DNA from: Dasypus novemcinctus
Taxonomy: Eukaryota > Chordata > Mammalia > Cingulata > Dasypodidae
Length of the DNA stretch: 64,000 bases
Direction of reading: 5' to 3'
NCBI RefSeq assembly: GCF_030445035.2
Contig: NC_080680.1
Location: 46,823,212-46,887,211 of the forward strand
Shown in pieces: positions 1 through 14,815 of the stretch. The notes below the pieces were generated by a model. It saw only the letters and a program-made list of their open reading frames with translations, did not search any database and was not told the origin of the DNA. Numbering within the stretch: position 1 is the stretch's first letter; every line of letters starts with the position of its first letter. The position numbers and the translations under genes are program-made.

Positions 1-120
1 CTACTGCATCACCTTTAATTTAGAATAAAGTTTTTATATCTTACTCAGATTTTATATATGTAAGTCATTTGCATATGCTTGTTTTTTAATTCTAATATTT
101 CATCAGTAAAATATGGCTGA

Positions 121-624
<504 letters not shown>

Positions 625-734
625 TGAGTATGTTTCAATGCAGTAGTTTTAGAGTACAAACTTTATTTTTACTGTTTTTCTTTAATACCTTGTCATTTAT
701 ATAGTTAAAATAGCTAATCTTTATTACATGCTTA

Positions 735-960
735 AATCAGGCGAAATGCATTTCAGGATTATCTCATAACAACCCTAGGAGCATATATACTATTATTATC
801 TCTATTTTAAATGTGCAGAAATTGAGGCATAGGGAAGGTAAATAGCTTGCCCAAGATCATACAAATAATAAGTGGTAGAACTGAAATTCAAACCCAGATA
901 TTCTGATCCCAGATATTGTGCTTTTAAACTTTCTTAACCATGAGGCATTAATAGAATGTT
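735..960 (-). repeat. MIR (mammalian-wide interspersed repeat)
   Basis: The + strand reads like the reverse complement of a MIR: 'actattattatctctatttt', 'gaaattgaggcatagg', 'gcttgcccaagatcatac', 'agtggtagaactgaaattc', 'aaacccagatattctga'. This is an ancient tRNA-derived SINE inside a JAK2 intron. The edges are approximate. Confidence 0.8.
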
Positions 961-1878
961 TTATAAGTTAGAACAATTTGAAGCAAAAGGTAATTTTTCA
1001 TCTTCATTTAAAATTGTTAGTTAATTGTGAGTATAGAACCTAACTTTTATGTGGTAAATTATGCGTTGTTGTTTCTATTGATCTGTGCTTGATGGAAGCT
1101 TTTCTTTTTTTAAACTTTTGTTGTAGTAATGTATTTTTTATGCCTTAGTTCATTTATGGTATATTTTGTTTTCTAGGAATAGCTTGGTGAAATTATATTT
1201 AAATGTTTTGATTTTAGATACATTCCAAGTAGACTTTAATTCTTGTTTATTCATATACTGAAGTAATACTATTAAGATTATATTATTTGAATCAAATGAA
1301 AATGTTAAGGAATGGGTTTTGTTTATTTTATCTTAGTACCTTTTAATCTGTATTTTGGGTATCTGACTTGAAAATTCAAATTACTAAGTATAAACAATAT
1401 TACTTTAAATTTATAAGTATTTTCTGGGTATAACAGAGTTATTAGAAATATGTAGATTATTCAGTTTGATACTCCCAAATTTATGGTTCATCCATATGTG
1501 CTAGTTGGCTCCTTTGTTTTTTTTAACCTATAAATTTTACAGCTAATCCCAGCTATTGCAGATGATTTTTCTGGAAGGAAATCAGGTAGGAAAGCATCAG
1601 TGGATTATTTTTATGGAAGAATAATTTATGGTATTATGAACATTTTTGAAAGAAGAGTCCATATCTTTTAGAGATCCATACTGAAATAATTATGGTTAAA
1701 ATAACTGTCTGGTCTGGGATCACTTAAAATAAATCCTGAGAATGGGGGAGTGGAGGTGGAGAGTGATGGATGGAACAACAGGCAATGAGTTTAGGCAATG
1801 TGTACATGGTTATTCATCGTTCTCTAATCTGTGCATGTTTGAAATTTTTCATGGTAATATTAATTAAAAAACACTTTC
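961..1878. other. JAK2: JAK2 intron sequence, no gene seen
   Basis: AT-rich intronic sequence without recognisable coding exons. The last 130 bases (about 1740-1870, '...gaaatttttcatggtaatatt...') resemble the end of an ancient LINE, but I cannot name it. Confidence 0.5.
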
Positions 1879-1892
1879 AAAAGAATGTCCTG

Positions 1893-2239
1893 GAAGCAGC
1901 TGTGGCTCAATCAGATGAGCTCCTGTCTACCATATGAGAGCCCTGCCTTTGAGTCCCAGGGCTTCCTTATGAAGGCAGGCTTGCCCACATGCTGCGGAGA
2001 GCCACCTGGTCCGCAGATGCTGCGGAGAGCCAACTCAGCAAGGTGATACAACGAAAAGAAGAGAGACAAGTGAGAACATAGAGGAGTACGTAGCAAATGG
2101 ACACAAGAACAAACAACAAGCAAGCCACAAGGGGGGAGGGGGAAAAATTAAAAAAAAATACAGACACAGAAGAATGCACAGCGAATGGACAGAGAGAGCA
2201 GACAGCATGCAAAAAGTCGCAGGGGGGTGGGATAAAAAA
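1893..2239 (+). mobile_element. tRNA-derived SINE, DAS-like second type
   Basis: The head carries RNA polymerase III-like boxes ('gtggctcaatcagatgag' and 'tttgagtccc'). The body has two 'tgctgcggagagcca' repeats, then a purine-rich tail. It is flanked by a perfect 14-bp target duplication, aaaagaatgtcctg, at 1879-1892 and 2240-2253, so the insertion edges are exact. The body differs from the common SINE in this window but matches the copy at 35931-36327. It lies in a JAK2 intron. Confidence 0.85.
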
Positions 2240-2253
2240 AAAAGAATGTCCTG

Positions 2254-2924
2254 ATGATAATCATTAGTGTTACCTTCATCTACTTATTTTTTGGGTGCGA
2301 GTGCAACTAGCTATAAAGACTTATCTAAATATGGCCATCTATTTGGAGCATGTTCCCAGTGCTTCATGAATTTCATGCTTTTTTCTTTTCACAATGAGAA
2401 ATTATATAAGGTAAATGGAATTGACTGGCAATCCATAAAGATTAGATAAGTGAAGATCCAGTTATTTGGGCATAGGTAATAGATTAAGATTTAATAAACA
2501 TTTATAAGAACCTGCTAACTTGAGACACCGTACAAAGAGCTTGGTATAAGAAGATAGGATCAGTATCAGACAAAGACTGTCCCTAGTAGGCAGGAAGGAA
2601 AAGTTTGGTATAGCAGGCAAATTCAATTGACAGATCCCTTCAAGAGCTCATAGTTTAGGAAAAACCAAATGTATAATCACATCATTGCAATGCAGAATGT
2701 GTAAATTCTATAGTGAAGAAAATAATGGGAATGACTAAAAGTGCAAATAATTCTTGTGAGAGAAAATTATAACTAAGAGATGACATTTCAACTATTGGTT
2801 AACAAGAGTGTACCAGAAAGATAAAAGGGAGGGCATTCCCTGCAGAAAGACAGGAGCAAGAGGATCCAGTAATATGCAAGTATATGGCAAAATCAGAGAA
2901 CACGGTAATTGGAGTTGGAAGAAT
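2254..2924. other. JAK2: JAK2 intron sequence, possible ancient repeat
   Basis: No coding exon is visible. About 2490-2660 ('taataaacatttataagaacctg', 'caagagctcatagtttag') resembles the widespread old mammalian repeats of the L2/MIR era, too diverged to assign. Confidence 0.35.
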
Positions 2925-2936
2925 ATTAAGCCATAT

Positions 2937-4243
2937 ACCTCCATGTTGCTCAAATGTGGCCACTCTCTAAGCCAAACTCAGCATGTAGATGCATTGCCTT
3001 CCCCCCAACGTGGGACATGACTCCCAGGGATGAGCCTCCCTGGCACCGAGGGATTACTACCAAGTACCAGCTGATGATGTAACAAGAAGGCCTTGAATAA
3101 AGAGGTCAACTCAGACCAGCAGAATATCTCAGCCTACATGTAATATCAGGTGTTAAAAACTTTTTTTTTTTTTTACTTTGGATAAAAGGGGGAAATGGAA
3201 AGGACAAATGAGTTTATATGGCTATGAGTCTCCAAAAAAGAGTCAGGAGGTCATCAGGGGGTGATGCTTATGCATGCCTCAGCAGGGTACCAGAGACAGC
3301 CAAGGAAGATGGAAACCCAGGTGCTGAATCTCCTGAAGGCTGCAGAGACCCACAGGTTCTACGGCCATGGCAGATGGCTCTGGAGTTCAGTGCCATGTCA
3401 GTTGGCCCTACTTTGGAGTTTGTGTTCCTGAGTGTGATGGAGTTGGACTCAGATGTGACCTTTCAACACATGCCTCTTCTGTCACTTTTACTGAACCTGT
3501 GGTTGGCACTGGGATTGGTGTATACTCAGGAGACCTGAATCTTGGACTGTCCACGTGACAGCCAGGCCCTGAGCCTCAGCAGACTTGCAACTCCTACCCT
3601 CTGGATTATTGGATTTACCCTGGCCTGCTGACAGGGAGGTGAAGAGGGTCAACCACCAGGGAGCCAAAAGTGCCTACAGCTGCAAGCAGGAGAATTGCAA
3701 CCATCATCCATGTGGAATCTAAGCTCCCTCTTGATGTAGAGGGTGATTAGACATAACCATCCCAGGGTCCACACAATGGAGGAATAGAGTATGGATTAGA
3801 GTGGACTTATCTGGTGTTCTGCTGGGGAACTATTGTGATTAGTAAAGGAAGAAATTATAGTAGTGATGTGGAGAGGGTGGCCACAGTGGCTGCTGATGGT
3901 AGGGAGACAGAAGAAGAGATATTGTGTAGGGGCATCTTTAGGATTTGGAGTTGTCCTAGGTGGTGCTGCAGGGATGAATGCTGGACATTGTGTGTCCTTT
4001 CGTGGCCCCCTGGCTGGACTGGGGGAGTGTGTGGACTACAATGTAGACCACTGTCCATGTGGTGCAGCAGTGCTCCAGAATGTATTCGCCAGGTGCAGTC
4101 GATGTGCCGCAATGATGGAAGTGGTTGTTGATGTGGGAGGGGTGCGGGGGGGGGGGGGGGGGGGGGGGGGGGGTATATGGGGACCTCATATTTTTTTAAT
4201 GTAACATTTAAAAGAAAATAAAGAATAAAAAAAAAATTTTTTA
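2937..4243 (+). mobile_element. 5'-truncated L1 insertion consisting of long-form 3' UTR
   Basis: Closely related sequence recurs at 12836-13995 and 56055-57340, and shorter tails at 14164-14454 and 26610-27152. The ends are set by a near-perfect target duplication (attaagccatat at 2925-2936, attaagccctat at 4244-4255). It ends 'ggggacctcatattttt..aatgtaacatttaaaagaaaataaag' plus an A-rich tail. The unit at 54122-57364 places this sequence downstream of an L1 ORF2 end, which identifies it as L1 3' UTR. A 106-codon open frame (3218-3538) recurs in sister copies. A run of 28 G lies at 4146-4173. Confidence 0.75.
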
Positions 4244-4439
4244 ATTAAGCCCTATGTGCCTAATGCTCATGCTTAAAGTTCAGACTTTATTTAGTAGAAA
4301 GTGTATAAGTGGGAAATTAGAGGCTTTTAAGCAGAGAAATAACATGGTACAATTTATATTTTAGGAAAATAACCCTACCTGTGGTGTAGAGAAACAATTC
4401 TCAAAATGTGGGGACCTATTTGAGAGAATGCCCAGAAAT

Positions 4440-4770
4440 TAAAAAAAGATCGCTTGACATACAAAGAAACAGGAAGAGATGACCCATTCAAAGGAACAAA
4501 ATAAAACAACAGGGAAGCACAGATATTAGAACAGTTAATCAACTATGTTATATCAAATCTCTTAAATTCGTTGAGTGATCCAAAGGAAAACATTGACATA
4601 GAACTAAAGGAAATCAGGAAGACAATGCATGAACAAAAGGAGAAACTAGAAATTTTAAAAAGGAACCAAGTAGATGAAAAATACAATAATGGAGATTAAA
4701 AACACATTAGAGGCTCAACCACAGATTTGAACAGACAGAAGAAAATAAGATCCTGGTAGGAACAGGTTGA
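4440..4770 (+). mobile_element. L1 fragment, start of ORF1 region
   Basis: The stretch 'tacaaagaaacaggaag...gacccattcaaaggaac' and the following 'ctaaaggaaatcaggaagac' match the sequence before and within ORF1 of the L1 at 49970-50300. Stops interrupt all frames. It lies in the long JAK2 intron. Confidence 0.65.
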
Positions 4771-4926
4771 AGTTCGAAGCTTCAGGAATCGGTCGAAACA
4801 ACTATTGAAATGGCAGGAATTGTCTGAATCAACTCTTTTGAAACTCAGAGTCTAGTGTAACACTGTATACAGCATGTAGGGAGAAGCGGGAGGAAGAGGC
4901 TGGTAATGTGCCATTAAGACCAGAGA

Positions 4927-5342
4927 GGTGGTGGACTTGGCCCAGTGGTTAGGGCGTCCGTCTACCACATGGGAGGTCCACGGTTCAAACCCCGGGCCTC
5001 CTTGACCCGTGTGGAGCTGGCCCTCGCGCAGTGCTGATGCGCGCAAGGAGTGCCCTGCCATGCAGGGGTGTCCCCCACATAGGGGAGCCCCACGCGCAAG
5101 GAGTGTGCCCTGTAAGGAGAGCCGCCCAGTGCGAAAGAAAGTGCAGCCTGCCCAGGAATGGCGCCAACCACACAGAGAGCTGACACAACAAGATGACGCG
5201 ACAAAAAGAAATACAGATTCCCGTGCCGCTGACGACAACAGACGCGGACAAAGAAGATGCAGCAAATAGACACAGAGAACGGACAGCTGGGGCAGGGGTG
5301 GGGAGGAGAGAGAAATAAATAAAGAAATAAATCTTTAAAAAA
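4927..5342 (+). mobile_element. DAS-type SINE, near full length
   Basis: A tRNA-like head ('ggacttggcccagtggttag', B box 'ggttcaaacc'), a GC-rich body with 'aaggagtg' repeats, and a tail 'aaataaataaagaaataaat' ending in oligo(A). No clear target duplication. The long open frames across it on both strands are by-products of this repeat. Confidence 0.9.
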
Positions 5343-7507
<2,165 letters not shown>

Positions 7508-7513
7508 AAAATA

Positions 7514-7957
7514 TGACCCGTCCCGCGCGCCAATCGAACCAAGACCTGAAAAAGGGAGTGGGAATTGGGGGGCAAGAGACGAGAAGAATGGAGACAAGAC
7601 AGGATTCTGATCAAGTCTCGTTTATTGAGGTTGAGCATCAGACTTTATACTGAGGGTAGAATACGTGGCAGGGTGTGATTGGCGTGCAAGGCAAGTTTCC
7701 GTAAAACGCGATGAAAAGTTGCTAGGCTGCTTGTCATAGGTTATTCATCTTCACGCCGATTGTGGCCCTGGAGTAGTACTGCGCAGGCGCGACGCTTTTT
7801 TGCCCAGGAGATTATAGTGGAAGAAGAACAAGGAAGAGGAAGAAGAGCGGGACGGTCGCCATGTTGACAGGCATGGTCTCTCCGTTAATAAGGCGGGCGG
7901 TTTTCCTTGCGCACGCTCGCTGAAATCCCCTGTGGTCCATTACCATGGCTCCCCACA
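7514..7957 (-). mobile_element. Solo LTR of an endogenous retrovirus (class II-like), antisense in JAK2
   Basis: Read on the - strand it begins TGTGGGGAGCC and ends CGGGACGGGTCA, with the TG..CA ends of an LTR. It is flanked by a perfect 6-bp duplication, aaaata, at 7508-7513 and 7958-7963; six bases is typical of class II (ERVK/IAP-like) integration. On the - strand a TATA box lies at 7649-7644 and a poly(A) signal AATAAA at 7626-7621. It is CpG-rich, unlike its surroundings, with an NRF1-like site (7780-7790) and a YY1-like site (7857-7866). No internal retroviral sequence remains, so it is a recombined solo LTR. Confidence 0.85.
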
Positions 7958-8071
7958 AAAATAGTCTATTTTTAAACTATTTCAAAACATATAAGAAAAC
8001 ATACTCATAACACTATTTCCAGTTTACTGGAAGAGGCTGAGAAAAAATTATGCTTCAGATTAAATGTATAA

Positions 8072-8528
<457 letters not shown>

Positions 8529-10815
8529 AAAAAAGGAACTTTACTATGAGACCAAAGTAGACTTTCAGAACAAAGTTTAGTATTTCACATTGCTATGGAC
8601 CATTATTTAAATATATCATGAAACTAACCAGCAAAAAGATATTCAAAGTTTATTGAGTTTTTCTTCATGAGGACATCAGTAAGAAAAGAGAGCTTCATGA
8701 ACCTAATCAGTTAACATCACCTTTCTTTGGCAAAAGAAAAATAAATAGACTTTTTTCAATATAGATTTTTGATAAATTGAAACAATTGAAATGTAAATTT
8801 TTCAGTGTTAAAAGATGTACAGTTTTTACCACAGTAAATATATAATACTTTGGCATCTTGTGTAAAGTTTTACACAAGGACTGGTATTCATTAATAGTAT
8901 TTTCTAATTTTTCCATATTTTATCTACAATAGCTTCTCTATATAAACAAATTAACATGCTACAATAATTGAATAAGTACTTTTGTGTCTTTGTTCATCTA
9001 TATCACTGGCCAGTGATAAAGCAGTTGTATAATTTTAGCTTGTTGCTCCATGTACTGTAAATATTTTTCAAAGCAAAGGGAAAACAAATGTCTAGTGTCA
9101 TTTGTATGGGAAATTTCCCTGACTCTGAAGAATGCATTCTGAAGTGGACTAGGCTTACAAAGATATAATACAGTATATTTTCTTATTTGTTTCCCTTATA
9201 ACTGTTTTTGGTGGATGTGGCTTTTAAATAGAACTATCTTCTAATTTTTCTAAGATTAAAATAGTTTTCTTTTAAAATTTTGAGATTAAGAATTCCAAGA
9301 ATATTCTCATCCTTGAAGTGTTTGCTGCCAATAAGATTCTTCAGTCTCTGGGAACTATGCTCATCCATTAAATTTAAGCATGTTGTAATAAAATAGATAG
9401 CTTTTTAAATGTACAAGCTCATTAAGATGCAGAGTGGTATAGGAATTTCAATTTTTATCCAGCCTGCTTTTTCTAGTCTGTATATTTGAGGATTTTCAGA
9501 AGTTTCTGTTGCGTTCTTAGAAGAGATTTCTTTTTGTTTAGAGATTCTTAAATACAAGGGGAGAAATGAGAGTAAACTGATGAAAAAATATACTTGACAA
9601 TTTTATTCTAGAATGCCAATACAAAATTTATATTGAACATCTTTAAGGAAAATAAGAGCATACATATTTTCAATTAAGTGGGTTTTTTTAATTGTTGTCA
9701 TTATTTTAGTGCTTCTTCATCTAAGACTCCATACCCAAAATATTGTGTTATTTATACAAAGGTTAAAATATTTGATATTTTGGTTAAAAAGAAAACACTT
9801 TCATACCTTATTTTCAGTGGCATATGCTATTTTTTTAAACTTGTACTTAAGACTTCTGATTATTTTTCTGACTATTTTTGGAGCTAGTTTTAAAATGCAA
9901 ATTATATAAGAAAAAATGTCTTGCACATAAATTTGGAGATATTTTGGTTGGAGGGAGGGACGAAGAAGAAATGCTTTCGAAATTCATTATCCACAAAGCA
10001 TTTTCATGGATACTGAATGCTGAAGTTATCTAAAATGACAGTATATTAGATAAAAAGTGGATATATTTTGATGAAAGGCAAATACAATTTTTAATTCTTC
10101 AAAGATATGCATAGGTAATACAATTAAAAGTTCTTCCATTCTGCTACTTTTTTAGTGAAAAGTAGCATACAATATAATATAGTTGATTTCAGATTTTTGT
10201 ACTAAAACTTAGCTATTTAAAAGTAGATTTTTAAAAGCATGTAACATTTTTGTGTTTTTAAAAATATGGATGTCAACTAGATTTCTTTAAAAAATTTTTT
10301 GATGTTTCATTTTTCAGTTTTAGATTTAAAAATCCCACATTAACAGTTTTCATTTTCTTGGAGTGAGATGACTGCTTTATTGTAAAATTCCAGGTTTTCA
10401 AGAGAATTATTATTTTTCACTGAGGGTTTCTGTGAGGTTTTAAATTTTGATTCTGACCATGCATAAATAGAAATTAACCCTGCAAACTGTTCAGTTGTTT
10501 CTACAAAAGAAATGGGTAAGTAATTACTGTATCGGTTAATGCCAAAATGTTTCTTCAAAATAATATTCTTCAGAAAAGAGGGTTAAGGTTTTTTTAGAAT
10601 TCTGTAAATATTCCAGTCTATTAAGTTTTCTTTTTATAAATATCTAATTCCCTACTTCCATGGATACTTTCTTTGAGAAAGTCACTTTTTCATGTTATTT
10701 ATATATTCTGCCAGTTGCACTATAGTTTGATGAAAGAGTGCTTTCTTAAAACCCAAAACTTCTGCTTTTATTTAAATAGTTTATGAAACAATAAAGATTT
10801 GAAAATATGTACAGT
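8529..10815 (+). other. JAK2: JAK2 3' UTR
   Basis: AT-rich sequence without repeats follows the stop and carries many ATTTA-type elements, in keeping with a regulated cytokine-signalling mRNA. AATAAA hexamers occur at 8740, 9387 and 10790. The last, followed by TG/GT-rich sequence, is the most likely main cleavage site. The 3' end is inferred; the open frames in this stretch are not genes. Confidence 0.6.
10790..10795 (+). promoter_or_regulatory. JAK2: Probable JAK2 poly(A) signal
   Basis: AATAAA in 'gaaacaataaagatttg', with 'ttctgtacc' and 'tgttctcc' downstream. It is chosen over the upstream hexamers only because it closes the repeat-free conserved-looking stretch. Confidence 0.5.
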
Positions 10816-11522
10816 TCTGTACCAGGGAGCTGTTCTCCATATGATAGCATTATGTGGTCAGTTTATTGAAACTATGTTAATTTCTGCATCATGTCTTTAG
10901 CATGTTCCCACAAAATTTAAATATTAATGTAATAAATACTCAGAAGTTAATTTCTTTGGTATTATCACCTAACCAAGGAAGTGGGGGCACACACATTGAT
11001 TTAGGCATGTGCAGAATTAAAGCCCTTTGTAGTTGTAAACTCATCTTCCAATTTTTAAGAAATGTTTCCAAAGGGTTCTATGAACTACTATGTTGTCTTT
11101 ATAACTATTGCTCTGTCCTCCCTAGTTCTAATATTTAAGTTATTTCTAATCAGAGTTTCTTTCAGGATAATTTCTCTAAAGGTCTTTCAGTTTGCTATAT
11201 TAGAATAAATAATAACAGTAATTACATGTCACCAGAATTATCCAAACAAAAGACTAGAGTATATGAGATAAGCTTGAGTTTAGTTTAAGGAAAAAAATAA
11301 AATGTGAATATCAGAAGATACTTAGTGTTTATTCCCAGATTTGGGTTGCTTGAACTTAAACTTGGCATCTAGTTATCTTGAAATTTTCATGTTGCTGACA
11401 GGGACATTAGGAAGGTTTTGAAATAACAGAGAAAGAATTTAAAAATAAACTTTCACATTAATCAAACTAATGTAATATGTGTATTAGATAACTAACTTTT
11501 CAGATTAATCAAAATGCACATT
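10816..11522. other. JAK2 3' flank, no gene seen
   Basis: AT-rich sequence with no recognisable repeat or exon. It could include further 3' UTR if a longer mRNA form exists. Confidence 0.4.
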
Positions 11523-11523
11523 G

Positions 11524-12118
11524 TGTATTGGTTTGAATCTTTTATGTGGACCTCAGAAGATTAGGTTTTTAAAATTGGTCTATTCCTACAGGTGTGGGAC
11601 CCTTTGATTGAATTGAATTTAGTTGGGGGCTTTGATTAGAGTACTTCAGTGAGGCATGACCCAGGGTGAGTCTTAGCCCTCTTGCTGAAGTCCTTTATAC
11701 ATGGGAGAAACATGTAGAGAAAGAGAGCCACCAGTTTACCCTGCCATGTGACAGAGGACTCTAGGATCTCCTACAACTACTGAAAGAGAACACCTGAGAG
11801 GCTGAAAGAGAGGCCGAAGTCTGGCATCAGCAGAGCAGGTGAAGCTGAAGCAACCAGCCAAGGAGGAGAGGGGAGAGATGAGCCATTTGTCTGAGCACCC
11901 ACAGCTGAGCTTAGGGAGAAAGTGAGCATGGAAGAGATGGCAGAGACTGGCTGCCAGTTTGCCTTGCACTGTGGCAGAGGTCCTTGGTGAGATAGCATCT
12001 CTGATGATGCCTTGCTTTGTACATTTTCACTGCCCCAGAACTGTAAACTTTTAATAAATCCTTATTGTAAAAGCCAACCCATTTCTCATATTTTGCATTG
12101 GCAGCCTATGGTAAACTA
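11524..12118 (+). mobile_element. Solo LTR, ERVL-MaLR type
   Basis: Starts TGTATTGGTTTGAATC and ends near 'ggcagcctatggtaaacta', the beginning and end style of MLT/MST-like LTRs. Inside are 'gctgaagtcctttatac' (promoter region) and 'cttttaataaatcc' (poly(A) signal near 12050). No reading frame. I could not confirm a target duplication. Confidence 0.65.
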
Positions 12119-12835
12119 AGATGATAGCTCAATATTAAAATATTTTATAATTTTATCAATTTTGTTTTTTACATATGCTCTTTAAAAAATTAATTTTTAT
12201 TATGCTTATATCTGATGGTATTCCTTAGTTGATGCAGGCCTTAAATATGGGTCATTCCTTTTCAGCCAAGTTTTATAAGGAATATTTATCAGGAAAGTCT
12301 TATTTCCAACCAAAACATCAATTTTTTTCTAATATAATTTTTAAAGGTGGTAATGATCATTATTCCATTAAAAGACCTTTCTTTGCATAGCAGATTACTT
12401 CACATTTTGAACGTAACTGTAAAACAGACCTATAAAATGTAAGCTTCAAAAGAGCTCCAGGGTCCCTTTTCCAATTAACTGTAAGCTAAGATTTTGGGTA
12501 CATGTAATGGGATTCCTACAGTTATTGAGATTAAAGTAAGGTAGCTTTGAGCACTGTGAACAGACAGAAGCACAACTTTTAGATCTGAACTACTGGTAAA
12601 TATTAATAAGTGGATCAGGGTAGAAAAAGACGGTATAGCAGACATGTTGTCTAAACAACAGGCAGCAGAGAAGGCAAGTTAACTATTGCAAATGAAAATA
12701 CCTTACCAGAACAAGTATTAAAAACACAAATGAAAGTATGTGATGGAAAGGTTTGCTGATCAGTTTTTTATCCTTTCAAGCATACTTGTATACATAGATG
12801 AAAACATTTAAGTGCTTTTAACAAAAAAAAAAAAA
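12119..12835. other. Intergenic sequence, nothing recognised
   Basis: No coding exon or nameable repeat. It ends in a run of 16 A (12822-12837 region) directly before the L1 3'-UTR copy. Confidence 0.4.
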
Positions 12836-13995
12836 AAACCTCTCCCTGGCACCAAGGGATTACTACCAAGCACCAGCTGATGATGTAACTAGGAAAAGAA
12901 CTTGAATAAAAGGGTCTACTCAGACCAGCAGAACTTCTCAGCCTACATGTTATATCAGGTGTTAAAAACTGCAAGACCTTGGATAAAAGGGGGAAATGGA
13001 CAAATGATTTTATATGGCTATGAGTCTCCAAAAAAAGAGTTGGGAGGCCATCAGAGGAGTCGCACTTACACACGCCTCAGCAGGGTCCCAGAGACAGCCA
13101 AAGTAGATACAACCCCAGGTACTGGTTCTCCTGAGGGCTACAGAGACCCAAATGTTCTATGGTCGTGGCAGATGCCTCTGGAGTTCAGTGCCATGTCAGT
13201 TGGCCCTACTTTGGAGTTTGTGTTCCTGAGTGTGATGGAGTTGGACTCAGATGTGACCTTTCAACACATGCCTCTTTTGTCACTTTTACTGAACCTGTGG
13301 TTGGCACTGGGATTGGTGTATACTCAGGAGACCTGAATCTTGGACTGTCCATGTGACAGCCAGGCCCTAAGCCTCAGCAGACTTGCAACTCCTACCCTCT
13401 GGATTATTGGAATTACCCAGGTGGACTAACAGGAAGGTGAAGAAGGTCAACTACCACACCAGGGAGCCAAGAGAGCCTATAACTGCAAGCAGAATTGCAT
13501 CTGTCATCCATCTAAGCCCCCTCTCAATGTAGAGGTGGAGTGGACATAATCATCCCAGGGTCCACAGGATGGAGGAATAGAGTATAGATTAGAGTGGACT
13601 TACTGATATTCTACTATGGAACTATTGTGATTAGTAATGGAAGAAATTGTAGCATTTATGTGTAGATAGTGGCACAGTACTGCTGAGGGTAGGGAGAGGG
13701 AAGAAGAGATATGATGTGGGGGCATTTTCAAGACTTGGAGTTGTCCTGGGTGGTACTGCAGGGATGGATGCTGGACATTGTATGTCCTGCCATGGCCCAC
13801 TGGGTGGACTGGGGGAGAGTGTAAACTACAATGTAAACCATTATCCATGTGGTGCAGCAGTGCTCCAAATGTATTCACCAAATGCAATGAATGTCCCACT
13901 GTGAAGAAAGAGGTTATTGATGTGGGAGGAGTGGGGTGAGGGGTGTGGGGGTATATGGGGACCTCATATTTTTTAATGTAACATTTAAAATATAT
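12836..13995 (+). mobile_element. L1 long-form 3'-UTR copy (second)
   Basis: Begins at 'ccctggcaccaagggatta' and ends 'ggggacctcatattttttaatgtaacattta'. It is closely similar to 2937-4243 and to 56150-57340, including the open frame (12902-13336 here) with the phrases LEFVFLSVMELDSDVTFQHM and LALGLVYTQET. The 5' side is truncated. No clear target duplication. Confidence 0.75.
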
Positions 13996-14163
13996 ATTTT
14001 TAAAATCATAGTTAAGTAGTAATATTTTTAAAGAAAAAGTTTAGAGCCCTTCAAGTATAAATGCATCTCAGAGTGTGAAATTTCTAGTTGCATGTGGTAT
14101 AAAATTGTGAATCAGAATTTACTTACTGAAATTAAAAATATTAGTAATTAAATCATAGTTATT

Positions 14164-14454
14164 GGAGTTGTCCTGGGTGGTGCTGCAGGGACAGTTACCG
14201 GACATTGTATGTCCTCCCATGGCCCACTGGGTGGACTGTGGGAGAGTGTGGGCTATGATGTGGACCATTGACCATGAGGTGCAGCGGTGCTCAGAGATGT
14301 ATTCACCAAGTGCAATGAATGTCTCATGATGATGGAGGAGGTTGTTATAGGGGAAGGAGTTGGGTGAGGGGGGTGGGGGTATATGGGGACCTCATATTTT
14401 TCTAATGTAACATTAAAAAAATAAAGACAAAAAAATGAACTACAAAAAAAAATA
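14164..14454 (+). mobile_element. Short L1 3'-UTR insertion with target duplication
   Basis: A 291-bp copy of the last part of the same L1 3' UTR ('ggagttgtcctgggtggtg...ggggacctcat...'), with an A-rich tail. It is flanked by catagttatt at 14154-14163 and 14455-14464, so it is a separate, strongly 5'-truncated insertion beside the previous copy. Confidence 0.8.
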
Positions 14455-14616
14455 CATAGTTATTAAGGAAAATGAAAACAAAACGAGAAAGATAAACCTA
14501 ACACTCAAGGTACTCAATTACAAAAATATCTAGTGAAAAACTATCTGAAATATACATGTGACACTTTCTTCTGCCTAACAGTTTTGTTGAAGGTTGCTTT
14601 AAAAATGAAGTTTTAG

Positions 14617-14815
14617 GGGAGCAGGTGTGGCTTAAGTGGTTGAGCACCTGCTTCCCACATAGGTGGTCCTGTGTTCAGTTTCTGGTGCCTCCTAAAAACA
14701 ACAGAGCAAACAATCAAAAAAACCAACTCGGGAGCCAATGTGGCTCAATGGCTTCCCACTTATGAAGTCCCCAGATTCAATCCCTGGCCCTGGTACCTCA
14801 AAAAAAAATTTTTTT
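14617..14815 (+). mobile_element. Dimeric tRNA-derived SINE
   Basis: Two tRNA-like heads in a row, 'caggtgtggcttaagtggttg' near 14624 and 'ccaatgtggctcaatgg' near 14735, each followed by a B-box-like stretch ('gtgttcagtttc', 'gattcaatccc') and separated by an A-rich linker. The same dimer occurs at 24965-25175. Confidence 0.75.

Noticed and set aside
4927-5000. tRNA gene candidates at SINE heads
   Set aside because: The A and B boxes are those of tRNA-derived SINEs, followed by SINE bodies and tails inside target duplications; no intact clover-leaf.
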